DNA from: Gammaproteobacteria bacterium
GTDB lineage: Bacteria > Pseudomonadota > Gammaproteobacteria > Enterobacterales > Alteromonadaceae
Assembly: GCA_017302255.1 (NCBI GenBank)
Contig: JAFLDV010000005.1
Span: forward strand, 1 to 64,000
Reading direction: 5' to 3'
Length of the DNA: 64,000 nucleotides
Shown: positions 15,317-24,942 of the stretch, piece by piece
Layout of the letters: each line of letters opens with the position of its first letter
How positions within the stretch are numbered: position 1 is the first letter of the stretch
Notes under the pieces: model-generated
The model's database searches: none
Seen by the model: the letters and a program-made list of their open reading frames with translations, nothing else
What the model was told of the DNA's origin: nothing
Position numbers and translations under genes: made by a program

Positions 15317-17959
15317 CTACTTGGCTGCGAATTTCACATTATCAATTCGATACACCGCACCATTACCGGTACCCCAAGCAGGGAACACCATGATGACGTC
15401 GATAGCGCTGACATCTAAACCTTTGTCAGATAACGACTTCAGTGGATAAGTGTAGGTCTGCCATTCGCCTGGCACTGGTGCTTTACCTTCGTTGCTCGCG
15501 GCTAAATCAAGTTCTACAGCAGCACTGGCGTTGAATGATTCAATTTTGAATTTCCAAACCGAGGCTGAGTCTGATGGTGGTGTTACCACTTTCATTTCAA
15601 AGCGCAGTACGCCATCAGGCATCAGGGCAGTTACGTCTTGATAAACGTTGTCTGCTGCCAGGAAACCCATCACTGTTGGTGCGCCACCGATGATAAATTG
15701 CGCAGTTTTGCCATGGGTATCATCGTCATCTTCAACTGTTGGCGTTGAGCCACCACAACAGTCCCAAATTCCCCAGTTAGTCGCAATAGCATCCGCAAAC
15801 AGCGTGACTGTTAAATCAGGTTGTGCTGTGCCAGGCTTGTAGATTTTAGCGTTGTCGATACGGTAAACCGCGCCGTTGCCAGTACCCCAAGCTGGGAAAA
15901 TCATCACGACATCGATAGTAGAAATATCGAGGCCGGCATTTGCTAAGTCGGAAACTTTGAATGTATAGGTTTGCCATTCGCCAGTAGTTGGGGCTTTGCC
16001 TTCGACACTAGTTGTTAAATCGACTTCGACTGCAGTTGCACCGCCGTTCGATTCGATTTTCAGTTTCCAGCTAGCGTCTGGGCTTGATGGCGCACTCACA
16101 ACTTTCATATCGAATTGTACTAAACCACCATCTAACAGTGATGATGCGTCAAATGGTTTGCTACCGCCGCCATTGGCTGCGCGAGTGATAAAGCCCATTA
16201 CTGTAGGTGATGCACCAATGCTAAACTCAGCAACAGCACCGTGCGCAGAATCATCAGTTGCTTCTACTGGCGTTGAGCCTGCACAGCAATCCCACATTGG
16301 CCAATCAGGGTTTTTACCATCAGTGAACAAGACTAGCTCTGGATAGGTCAGGTTATCTTGAGCAATTTTGACGTTGGCCATTTGATAAACTGCGCCTTCA
16401 CCAGTGCCCCAAGTAGGGAATACCATGATGACATCGATAGCGCTTAAATCTAAACCTGCTGCCGCTAGGGTTTTCAGTGGGAAGGTAAAGGTTTGCCATT
16501 GGCCTGTTACTGGCGCTTGACCACCGGTTGCTAAGTCAACTTCAACTGCAGTTTCACCTTCAGCACTTTCCACTTTAAAGCGCCACACAGAGCTTGAGTT
16601 GTTTGGTGCAGATACCACTTTCATGTCAAAACTAATGGTGCCGTTGGCAACAATCGGCGAAGCATCGAACGGGCTTGGTTCACCATCAGGATCTTTAATG
16701 AACGCTAACCGGCTAATGAAGCCATTAACCGTTGGCGCAGCGCCAACATTAAATTGATAGACTTGGCCTTTTGTCGCATCAGCAACTAAACCTGGAGTTG
16801 AACCGCCACAGCAGTCCCATGCAGGCCAGCTTGGGTTCGGTGTACCGTTGAAAATAGTCAGGTTTTTCGCAACACCACTTGATGGTGGTGTTGGAATTGG
16901 CGCTTTACCTTCGACTAAGCCGTCGGTTGGGCTGTCGTAACCCGCACGGATAGTTTCACAACCTTTACCGGTTTCTGGATTGGCAGAACATTCGTAAACA
17001 CGAACATAATCAACTTGATAGCTTTGACCTTTGGCAAATGCAGCAGCGTCAATGCCAGTGTTGTTGACGTTCTCTGGCCAGTTACCACCGACCGCGAAGT
17101 TCAAAATCATGAAGAATTTTTGGTCAAATGGGGCGCTATCCCAGTGGATTTCTTTTTGACCTGATGCTGCGTTGAAATACTCAGCAAACCAACCGCGGTG
17201 TTTTAAACCGACAGCTTCGCCTTTAGCGTTGTAGCGAACGTCAGATTGGCGTTGTGTTGCATATAAATAATCGTCAACGTACCAACGGATCTCGCCTTGT
17301 TGCCATTCGATGGCATAAGTATGGAAATCATCAGCTGGGTTTTTTCCTGCAGGCATTGCATAACCTTTGCCTGAGCTGACGTTTCTTGGTGCTTCGCGAC
17401 CATAATGCAAGGTGCCATGCACGTTCGCTTCAGCAGCGCCACCATTTGTCACAGTCTTTAAGTTAACTGCTTCCATGATGTCGATTTCGCCTGATTTCGG
17501 CCAACCGCCGTAAACAGAGTCTGTTGGCATCATCCAGAATGCTGGCCATGCACCTTGACCTGACGGTAATTTAGCCCGCATTTCAAAACGACCATATTTG
17601 AAGTCGCCTTTGTTCTTGGTCGTCAAACGAGCAGAAGTGTAGGGCAGCGCAGCATCTGTTGCTGGCAGCGCGACAATATTCAGTACCCCTTCTTTGATGA
17701 AGGCGTTTTCTTTCTTGTCGGTGTAACACTGTTTCTCGTTGTTACCACCACCTGCGCAGTTGACTTCGAAATTCCATTTGCGCGTGTCGATAGCGGCAGC
17801 ATCAAACTCATCGCTCCAGACGAGGGCCCAGTTAGTCGCTGGTTTGCTCGTGTCGACTTTGGTGAAGTCGGAGTGCGTTTCAGCGCCGCCGCAGCTCGCC
17901 AATGCGACGCCGAGGATGGAAGTAGCGAGTACTTTCATACTTGTTGTTAGGTTATTCAT
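15317..17959 (-). CDS. GH16 endo-beta-1,3-glucanase lipoprotein with three C-terminal WDCC modules
   Basis: An 880-residue lipoprotein: lipobox LASC at residues 20-23, then a GH16 domain (about 44-325). Its catalytic motif GEIDIME provides nucleophile E158, D160 and acid/base E163; this laminarinase-type motif with an extra residue is typical of beta-1,3-glucanases. After a Pro-rich linker come three similar modules of about 175 residues. Each begins W-x-x-W-D-C-C-x-G-S-T-P (WDCC at 381, 556 and 732) and ends IDV-x-M-x-FP-x-WGTG-GAVY. They look like beta-sandwich carbohydrate-binding modules, perhaps related to the ExoP C-terminal domain, but I cannot name the CBM family. It probably displays on the outer membrane and feeds the adjacent TonB receptor. 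Confidence 0.88.
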   Translation of the reverse strand: MNNLTTSMKVLATSILGVALASCGGAETHSDFTKVDTSKPATNWALVWSDEFDAAAIDTRKWNFEVNCAGGGNNEKQCYTDKKENAFIKEGVLNIVALPATDAALPYTSARLTTKNKGDFKYGRFEMRAKLPSGQGAWPAFWMMPTDSVYGGWPKSGEIDIMEAVNLKTVTNGGAAEANVHGTLHYGREAPRNVSSGKGYAMPAGKNPADDFHTYAIEWQQGEIRWYVDDYLYATQRQSDVRYNAKGEAVGLKHRGWFAEYFNAASGQKEIHWDSAPFDQKFFMILNFAVGGNWPENVNNTGIDAAAFAKGQSYQVDYVRVYECSANPETGKGCETIRAGYDSPTDGLVEGKAPIPTPPSSGVAKNLTIFNGTPNPSWPAWDCCGGSTPGLVADATKGQVYQFNVGAAPTVNGFISRLAFIKDPDGEPSPFDASPIVANGTISFDMKVVSAPNNSSSVWRFKVESAEGETAVEVDLATGGQAPVTGQWQTFTFPLKTLAAAGLDLSAIDVIMVFPTWGTGEGAVYQMANVKIAQDNLTYPELVLFTDGKNPDWPMWDCCAGSTPVEATDDSAHGAVAEFSIGASPTVMGFITRAANGGGSKPFDASSLLDGGLVQFDMKVVSAPSSPDASWKLKIESNGGATAVEVDLTTSVEGKAPTTGEWQTYTFKVSDLANAGLDISTIDVVMIFPAWGTGNGAVYRIDNAKIYKPGTAQPDLTVTLFADAIATNWGIWDCCGGSTPTVEDDDDTHGKTAQFIIGGAPTVMGFLAADNVYQDVTALMPDGVLRFEMKVVTPPSDSASVWKFKIESFNASAAVELDLAASNEGKAPVPGEWQTYTYPLKSLSDKGLDVSAIDVIMVFPAWGTGNGAVYRIDNVKFAAK

Positions 17960-18010
17960 CAGTTCTACCCTGTCGGTTACGAATTATTTTTATGAGTGCT
18001 TACTGCTATC

Positions 18011-18024
18011 TGTAAGCGCTTACA
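18011..18024. promoter_or_regulatory. LacI-family operator palindrome
   Basis: TGTAAGCGCTTACA is a perfect 14-bp palindrome with the central GCGC typical of LacI/GalR-family sites. It lies 52 bp upstream of the GH16 start and directly downstream of a possible -10, a repressing position. No LacI-type regulator gene is in the window. Confidence 0.78.
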
Positions 18025-18025
18025 T

Positions 18026-18054
18026 AGACTATTTCGGATTTTCAAAAAGGTCAA
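18026..18054 (-). promoter_or_regulatory. Candidate sigma-70 promoter of the GH16-TonB receptor unit
   Basis: On the - strand TTGACC (18049-18054) and TAGTCT (18026-18031) are 17 bp apart. The -35 is good and the -10 poor. The LacI-type palindrome follows immediately downstream. Confidence 0.4.
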
Positions 18055-18206
18055 ATATTGTCGGAAAATTTCTTTTATGGAATTTTGTAACTAAAAACTA
18101 CGGCGCGAAACTAGAAACAGTTTAGTTCGGCCGGTTCATCGCAGTTGAAATTAATTCGGAGATCGCGCTAAGGTAATCATTAATTTAGCTTTTTGGATTT
18201 TTCATC

Positions 18207-18905
18207 ATGCCTATTTGGATTTCAGTCTCGTATTGTTTGTTGGCCTGTTTGTATATCTGGATCGCTGGCAGTGTCGAAATTGCTGTCGGTGCTGTAATGA
18301 AAATTTTGCCTTTATTGCTTTTGCTCGGTTGGTTTTGTACTAGCAAGTTTGACCAGCCTCTTGCAAATGCCGGCGAAAGCGAAACGGCAAAGCATCAAGT
18401 TAAAAGTGCGGGAACTGTAATTATTGCTCTTGGTTTTTCCATGTTAGGCGACGTTATTCTAGCGGTGGATGGTAAAAATTGGTTTGTATTTGGCCTTGGG
18501 GCCTTTTTGCTGAGTCATATCGCCTACATTGTCGCACTAAGGCCTTTTCAGCGTTTACCCGCAGCAAAACTTGTATTGTTGCTGGCCTGTTATGCCGGTT
18601 TTGCCGCAGTTGTTCTTGGGTTAATGGCTGCAAACCTTGGCTCTATGTTGCTGCCGGTTAGTGTTTATATCGCGGTGATTCTATTGATGTCGTTATCAAC
18701 TTGGCATAGCAAAGGTAGCAATCCGTGGTTAGTGGTCGGTGGCCTGTTGTTTATCTGTTCTGATGCTGCAATTGGCCTTAATCGCTTTTATACAGCCATT
18801 CCATTTAGTGGCGTTTTCATTATGTTGACCTACTATGCAGCGCAGTACAGTTTACTGCGGGGCTTTAAACTGATGCGGCGTCCAATGACTGCCCGATTTG
18901 CATAA
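18207..18905 (+). CDS. YhhN-family membrane protein
   Basis: A 232-residue protein with about eight hydrophobic helices. The conserved acidic motifs of the YhhN/TMEM86 family are visible: MLGDVILAVDG (residues about 80-90), ...FGLGAFLLSHIAYIVAL, and the late SDAAIGLNRF. In animals TMEM86B is a lysoplasmalogenase; the bacterial role is not well defined, so a lipid-hydrolase function is only possible. It stands alone on the + strand, divergent from the glucan unit. The ATG at 18207 has only a weak purine stretch upstream. Confidence 0.78.
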   Translation: MPIWISVSYCLLACLYIWIAGSVEIAVGAVMKILPLLLLLGWFCTSKFDQPLANAGESETAKHQVKSAGTVIIALGFSMLGDVILAVDGKNWFVFGLGAFLLSHIAYIVALRPFQRLPAAKLVLLLACYAGFAAVVLGLMAANLGSMLLPVSVYIAVILLMSLSTWHSKGSNPWLVVGGLLFICSDAAIGLNRFYTAIPFSGVFIMLTYYAAQYSLLRGFKLMRRPMTARFA

Positions 18906-19145
18906 ATGAACAGCAGCTATGTTCCAGCTATATGCTCTGGATACACAATCCGTTTGCATAGGGTGGCCTCCGAGCAGGTTGATGAACATAGCACCGCCAA
19001 TAATGCTCAATAGTTGTTGTTTATCGTTGATTCATTGCACTTTAGCGCAGCGGTTGATCTTAGTCGCGTAAACTGTCGTTATGGTACGGTTACTACCATT
19101 TTTTTGAATAACTAAATTTAGCCCTGTTGTAGGGCGGAGATTAAA

Positions 19146-20315
19146 ATGAGATTGATGTTATTGCTGCTTAGTGTCGGCATGTTCGCGGGGCTGTTCTCGG
19201 AACAAAGTGTAGCGCAGCAAAAAACAGAAGGCCCTAAAGTGCCTGTGGTCCTTGCGACAAGCGAATTGCAAGATGTGCCAGTATGGTTAAGAGCGGTCGC
19301 TCAAGTTAAATCTCTAAAAAGTGTCGAAATTCGTCCGCAAATTGACGGTGTATTACAACAAATTCTGGTGCAAGAAGGGCAGTTTGTGCAGCAAGGCCAA
19401 TTATTGGCGGTGTTAGATGATCGTGCCCCCAAAGCTGCACTTGCTCAAGCTAAAGCGCAGTTGTCATTGGTCCAAGCTAAATTGGCGGTGGCTAAGCGCG
19501 ACTTACAGCGGTTTGTCGACTTATCACAAAGCCAAGCGATCTCTGCTCAACAAAAAGATCAGCAACAAGCGCTAGTGCAACAATTAATCGCTGAAGTTGC
19601 CAGCAGTGAAGCGGCAATTACTGCGGCAGAAGTGCAATTATCCTTTACCCAAATTCTGTCGCCTGTTGCCGGACAAGTTGGGATCAGAAATGTAGATGTG
19701 GGTAACTATGTGCGGCCGACCGACAGTGCCGGTTTATTTAGTGTCATCCAGCAAAGTCCGATTAGTGTTGAAATGGCCGTATCGCAGGCAAATATTCCTG
19801 AGCTACAAGTCCTCTCTAAGATCATGCACCAACAAACAATTCCTGCACAAGTCTATGCACAGGATGGCAGCCAGCAATTAGCAAGCGGCAAACTTAGTGT
19901 GATCGACAACAAAGTAGGCGCCGGTAGCGGCACTATTCGAGTAAAAGCGCAATTTGCCAATGATGACCAAGCACTGTGGCCGGGCCAAACCGTGGTAATG
20001 GCGGTCAGAAGTAAACTGCTTTCTCAGGTCGTCACTATTCCAGTAAAAGCGTTGCAGCAGGGGCCACAAGGTAGTTTTGTCTGGCAAGTCGTGGAAAACA
20101 AAGCTTCGCCAAAACCAATCAACGTGGTGTTTAGCAATGAGCAATTAGTGGTGGTGACCGGCATTGCACCAGGCACAGTGATTGTGCTTGATGGTCATAG
20201 TCGTTTGCGTCCGGGTTCTATGGTCCAACAGATAACCCAGAAAAATACGGCTGCAAAAGCCGCTGAGAAGAATAATTCCGAACCGACTGGCACCAACAAG
20301 GGTTCGCCACTATGA
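19146..20315 (+). CDS. RND efflux periplasmic adaptor (membrane fusion protein)
   Basis: A 389-residue HlyD/AcrA-type adaptor. The signal peptide is MRLMLLLLSVGMFAGLF..., cleaved about QSVA-QQ. The first lipoyl half is about 55-85 (VEIRPQIDGVLQQILVQEGQFVQQGQLLAVLDD). An alpha-helical hairpin is at about 90-165 and the second lipoyl half at IVSPVAGQVGIRNVDVGNYV-like sequence near 175-195. Beta-barrel and membrane-proximal domains end in a Lys/Asn-rich tail. It bridges an inner-membrane RND pump and an outer-membrane channel. Its stop overlaps the start of the permease by four bases (ATGA). The partner permease is frameshifted, so this adaptor may be orphaned. No outer-membrane factor is nearby. 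Confidence 0.88.
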   Translation: MRLMLLLLSVGMFAGLFSEQSVAQQKTEGPKVPVVLATSELQDVPVWLRAVAQVKSLKSVEIRPQIDGVLQQILVQEGQFVQQGQLLAVLDDRAPKAALAQAKAQLSLVQAKLAVAKRDLQRFVDLSQSQAISAQQKDQQQALVQQLIAEVASSEAAITAAEVQLSFTQILSPVAGQVGIRNVDVGNYVRPTDSAGLFSVIQQSPISVEMAVSQANIPELQVLSKIMHQQTIPAQVYAQDGSQQLASGKLSVIDNKVGAGSGTIRVKAQFANDDQALWPGQTVVMAVRSKLLSQVVTIPVKALQQGPQGSFVWQVVENKASPKPINVVFSNEQLVVVTGIAPGTVIVLDGHSRLRPGSMVQQITQKNTAAKAAEKNNSEPTGTNKGSPL

Positions 20316-23300
20316 ACCAACGCAGTATTTTCCAATGGTGTATGCAGCATCCAATAGGTACGGTGTTATTGACTTGCGCCATGGTGCTCATGGGGTTACT
20401 GGCTTTCCCTCGGTTATCGATTGCGCCACTGCCAGAAGCCGAGTTTCCAACCATTGAAGTCGATGCGCGATTACCAGGTGCGAGTGCCGAGACCATGGCG
20501 TCTGCAGTGGCAACCCCATTGGAAGTCGCTCTGAGTGCGGTGCCGGGTATTACCGAAATGACCTCAAGTAGTGCCTTAGGTTCCGTTCGCATTACCTTGC
20601 AGTTTGTGTTAACCAAAGACATCGACGCAGCAGCGCAAGAAGTGCAATCAGCGCTTAACCAAGCGGCTGGTAGTTTACCGGACATGCCAAATTTACCAAC
20701 TTGGCGTAAAGCAAACCCTGCAGATAGTCCAATCCTGATTATCGGCGTCACTTCCCGGACGCTTTCCGCTAGTCAAGTGAGTGATTTGGCGGAAACGGAG
20801 TCAAATTAATGGTGTTGGCGAAGTTTTTATTGGCGGTCAGCAAAAACCAGCCATCCGCATTCAAGCCAAGCCGGAATTGCTAATGGCAAACGGTCTAACT
20901 CTTGCTGATATTCGTGGTGTTGTGCAAAAAGCCAGTGTGAATCAGCCAAAAGGTGCCTTGTATGGCGCGGATCGGGTGTCGACTCTGGCAGTCAACGATC
21001 AGTTGTTTAACGCCAGTGATTATGGCGATTTGATTGTTCGGCAGCATACCGATGAAAACGGCATTAGCACGCCAGTGTATTTAAAAGATGTCGCTCAGGT
21101 AATTTCTGGGGTTGAGAATGATTTTGTGCAAATCTGGCCAAATGGTGAGTCAGGAGTTGCCTTGATCATTCGTCGTCAACCCGGCGCAAACATCGTTGCC
21201 ACTGCAGATAGTATTCGCGCGGCATTACCACAGCTAATGGCGGCACTGCCGGCTGATATAGATGTAGAGGTTTTTAACGATAGGACACGTACTATTCGTG
21301 CATCGCTTGCCGAAGTTGAATTAACACTGGCGATAGCTGTGATGTTGGTGATTGGTGTGATGGCGGCGTTTTTGCGCCAATGGTCCGCTACGCTGATTGT
21401 CACGACAGTGCTGCTAGTGTCACTGATCGCAACTTGTGCTTTTATGTATATAGCGGGTTTTAGTCTCAATAACCTAACCTTGGTGGCAATTGTTATCGCA
21501 GTTGGTTTTATTGTCGACGATGCAATTGTCGTTATTGAAAACATCCATCGATACCTCGAGCTTGGCTATAGTAAAACCGAGGCTGCACTAAAAGGCGCCA
21601 GTGAGATTGGCTTTACCGTCATTTCTATTAGCGTGTCGTTAATTGCTGCTTTTATTCCATTGTTGTTTATGGGCGGCATTATTGGCCGGCTGTTTCTTGA
21701 GTTTTCGCTCACAGCTGCTGCCGCCATCCTGATTTCGGTCGTGGTTTGTTTAACCTTAGCGCCGACCCTAGCCTCGATATTTATGGGCAAGGCTCCTGCG
21801 CATGATCCGGCAAATCCGGGCTTGTTTGATCGGTTAGCACTTCGATATGGTCGAGTTCTGCATTGGGCTTTAGAGCATCCGCGCACTATGCTGGCGGTGT
21901 TTGGTCTGACTGTTGCAACTAGTGTGTTTAGTTTTGTTGCGATCCCGAAAGGATTTTTTCCACTACAGGATACCGGTTTTATCTTGGGTTCAACCCAAGC
22001 GGCTTCCGATATCTCCTATGAAGATATGGTCGCTAAACACAAGCAAATGGAAGCCATTTTCAAGAATGAGCCAGCCATCACCGGTTTTAACCATGCGGTT
22101 GGCGGCAACAATTCATCAGGATCTGGGCGGGTATGGTTGGTGCTGAGTGATCCAGATGAAAGGGATGGCTCAGTCAGCGAAGTTATCGATAGACTTCGAC
22201 CACAACTAGCGAAAATTGCAGGCTTGCAGGTGTTTCTTCGCGCATCCCAGGATATCAACCTAGGCGCAAACCAAGGTCGGGCGCAATACCAATACGTGTT
22301 GAAGGCGTTGGATAGCGATGAGTTGGCCACATGGACGCAACAGCTTACCGCTAAACTGCGGCAAAACCCGATGTTCACCGATTTATCGAATGATTTGCAG
22401 TGGGATGCCAATATCGTTCGGTTGGAAATGGACCGTCAACAAGCGGCTCGGTATGGTTTTAGTGCGGCTGATGTTGACCAAGCATTATATGATGCATTTG
22501 GCCAACGGCAAATAAGTGAATATCAAACCGAAACTAACCAATATAAGGTCATTTTGGAGCTGACTCCGGCACAACGTGGTAAAACTCAGAGCTTTGATTA
22601 TTTTTACCTACGTTCGCCATTGAACGGTGAAATGGTGCCGTTGTTGGCGTTCGCCAAAGTGTTACCGGCTGAAAGTGGTCCAGTGGTGATTGCGCATCAT
22701 GGCATGCAGCCTGCGGCCAATATTTCCTTCAACCTTGCTAAAGGCGTTGCCCTTGGTGATGCGGTTACTGCATTAGATGCCGCGCGTGCTGAATTGCATA
22801 TGCCGCCAGCGGTGCATGGCACTTTCCTTGGTGCTGCACAGGCTTTTCAGGATTCGTTAGCAAGTCAACCAATGCTGATCCTGACGGCTTTGCTCGCGGT
22901 CTATATTATCCTCGGGGTGTTGTATGAGAGCTTTGTGCATCCGCTGACAATTTTATCAACCTTACCTTCTGCGGCAATTGGTGCTATTGGCTTGTTATGG
23001 CTATGGGGTCTAGACTTCTCAATTATGGCGCTCATCGGCATTATTCTGTTGATAGGTATCGTTAAGAAAAATGGTATTTTAATGGTAGATTTTGCCTTGC
23101 AAGCCCAACGGGAGCAGGGCCTAACTGCAAAAGAGGCCATCCATCAAGCCTGTTTAGTGCGGTTTAGACCAATAATGATGACGACACTGGCGGCAATGTT
23201 CGGTGCTGTGCCGTTAATGTTAGGATTTGGTACCGGTTCTGAGCTGCGTGTGCCTTTGGGCGTTGCGGTAGTGGGTGGTTTAGCCTTTAGCCAAATTTTA

Positions 23301-23369
23301 ACCTTATTAACTACACCAGTAATTTTTATGATGCTTGACCGATGGTTTCTAGAAAAAAATAGGATCTAA
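20312..23369 (+). pseudogene. RND efflux permease, frameshifted (about 17-nt deletion)
   Basis: An HAE-1-type RND pump split into two frames. The first part (20312-20809) encodes MNQRSIFQWCMQHPIGTVLL... to SDLAET, then ESN and a stop. The other frame resumes at SQINGVGEVFIGGQQKPAIR (20799 on) and runs to 23369. In relatives about six residues lie between ET and SQ (MdtB has ETRVAQKISQ), but here a single base does, so about 17 nt are missing. Both halves otherwise read normally, including VGFIVDDAIVVIEN of the proton-relay helix, LLIGIVKKNGILMVDFAL and FFPLQDTGF. Joined length would be about 1024 residues. Either a recent inactivation or a sequencing error. Confidence 0.85.
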
Positions 23370-23446
23370 CGACTAAATCCACGGCTTTGTCGACGTTGAT
23401 GTGAGCTGCGAGATATTGGATATCGCGCTAAGGACCCGGTGTTGTT

Positions 23447-24379
23447 GTGAATGGTATTGCTGTGAACGGGAAAACCAAGCTATTTTGCGGAATGTTGATG
23501 CTTGCAAGTACAGGGTACGCTGCGGCAAACCCTGCTATTGCTAAATCGGTTCCAGCCCATGAGTTTGTTGAACCTGCAGCTAATTCCAGCGATGACGCTA
23601 AACCAGTCCTTACCTGGGCCATTAACCCTGGACCGCCATTTCACATTGTGAGTGGTCCATTAAAGGGCGAGGGTTTTTGTGATGCTTTGGTGGATTCGCT
23701 TACGCTGTTATTACCAAATTATCGGCATAATAAAGTTGTTGTGCCACAAGGGCGAGTGCTTGAATTGCTGAGTGCGCCGGATAGCCAGATGTGTTTTCCT
23801 TGCATGATTAAGCGGCAAGAACCGCCCAAAGGCGTTCAGTACACCCAATCAACGCATCAATTCTCAAGGCACGTCCTGATCACCCGCGCGTCCTTACTCA
23901 ATGCAACTGAGCCGGTGTCATTATCGACGTTATTAGACAGTGGCAAGTATCGTTATGGATACCCACAAGGACGTCGTTATGGCGTTTTAGATCCATTGTT
24001 GGAAGCCTACAAAACTGAGCATCCTGACTTAGTCTTGGCGCGCTCTGGGCCGGGAGAAGCCGATTCGGTATTGTCGCTTATCGAGATTGGCCGAATTGAT
24101 TTTACCGTCGATTATCCTATGGTATTAAAATACCATCAGTTGGTTAGCCAAAAAGACGCTTTAGTACCGCTGAAAATGCTGCCGATCGCGGAAAACCAGC
24201 AGATCACACCTCAACAAGCCGTTGGCTGCGCGGACAATGTTTGGGGCAGGCAGGTGATTGCTCAAATCAATCAACAAATTCCTGCGCTACAAATTTCAGC
24301 CAAATTCATTCAAGCGAATAAGTTTTGGCTGGGTGAGCAGCAGGCGAATTCCTCACAAACTAGCCAGCAGCAGCCCTAA
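23447..24379 (+). CDS. Periplasmic solute-binding-like protein (TIGR02285-type)
   Basis: A 310-residue exported protein with a type II periplasmic-binding fold. The signal peptide is about residues 1-26 (KLFCGMLMLASTGYAAA). The body begins LTWAINPGPPFHIVSG and continues with PNYRHNKVVVPQGRVLELLS, CFPCMIKRQEPPKGVQYTQ and DFTVDYPMVLKY. This resembles the amino-acid-binding-like TIGR02285 family, often found beside signalling genes in Alteromonadales. No ABC transporter partner is present, so a sensory or accessory role is as likely as transport. I accept GTG 23447, with AAGGA about 12 bases upstream. It follows the broken RND permease by 77 bp but is probably independent. Confidence 0.65.
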   Translation: MNGIAVNGKTKLFCGMLMLASTGYAAANPAIAKSVPAHEFVEPAANSSDDAKPVLTWAINPGPPFHIVSGPLKGEGFCDALVDSLTLLLPNYRHNKVVVPQGRVLELLSAPDSQMCFPCMIKRQEPPKGVQYTQSTHQFSRHVLITRASLLNATEPVSLSTLLDSGKYRYGYPQGRRYGVLDPLLEAYKTEHPDLVLARSGPGEADSVLSLIEIGRIDFTVDYPMVLKYHQLVSQKDALVPLKMLPIAENQQITPQQAVGCADNVWGRQVIAQINQQIPALQISAKFIQANKFWLGEQQANSSQTSQQQP

Positions 24380-24418
24380 TCAGCGTAACTTTTATGCTGT
24401 TAGCCTCAGCGTCATTAG

Positions 24419-24877
24419 CTACTCGGCAGAAGTAAGATTCAGTTGCTGGCCTTTACTGTCAAACACCTCGACGGCAATAGGAATGCCTTGGCGCACGCTT
24501 TGAGTGACCACACAAAAATCTTCAAACTGTGCTAATGCTCTTTGGATATGAGGGATCGCTGTGCTTTCGTTGCCAAGGTGCAGATTTACTTTCACGGAGC
24601 TAATGCGTAAACGGCCATTTTGCCGCTCCATTTCGCCGCTGACGTCAACAGTCAGTGTGCCCGGATCTTCTTTAAATTTACGAATTGCAAATAACAAACT
24701 TGCCGCCAAACAGTTGGCAATCGCTGCGCCTAATAGCCGACTTGGGTTAGGGCCATCACCCGAACCAAGTGGTGCAGGTTCATCGGTCTGTAATTGCCCC
24801 ATATCGCCAAAATCAACCAAGAATTGATAGTCGTTTAAGAGCGATAGTTTCAGGCTAAATTGCGAATGGTCTGACAT
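24419..24877 (-). CDS. OsmC-family protein
   Basis: A 152-residue OsmC/Ohr-fold protein. Two conserved cysteines are visible, in AAIANCLAASLLFAIRK and FEDFCVVTQSVRQGI, at the spacing used by this family to reduce organic hydroperoxides. DEPAPLGSGDGPNPSRLLG is a typical subgroup motif. I chose the start at 24877 because GAGGAT lies just upstream on the - strand; ten further codons upstream are open. It probably acts as a cytoplasmic thiol peroxidase or in sulfur/redox handling. It follows the convergent solute-binding-like gene and precedes the sulfate-binding gene. Confidence 0.83.
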   Translation of the reverse strand: MSDHSQFSLKLSLLNDYQFLVDFGDMGQLQTDEPAPLGSGDGPNPSRLLGAAIANCLAASLLFAIRKFKEDPGTLTVDVSGEMERQNGRLRISSVKVNLHLGNESTAIPHIQRALAQFEDFCVVTQSVRQGIPIAVEVFDSKGQQLNLTSAE

Positions 24878-24942
24878 AAAATCCTCAGCTACAGATGGTT
24901 TGTGCAACCACTGTAGCTGATTATATTAGTAAGAGCTAATTT

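Noticed and set aside
20781..20798. Independent start for the second half of the RND permease
   Set aside because: The first residues (IWRKR) are a frame-shifted reading of the upstream sequence; no ribosome site and no family N-terminus, so it is the remainder of the broken gene.
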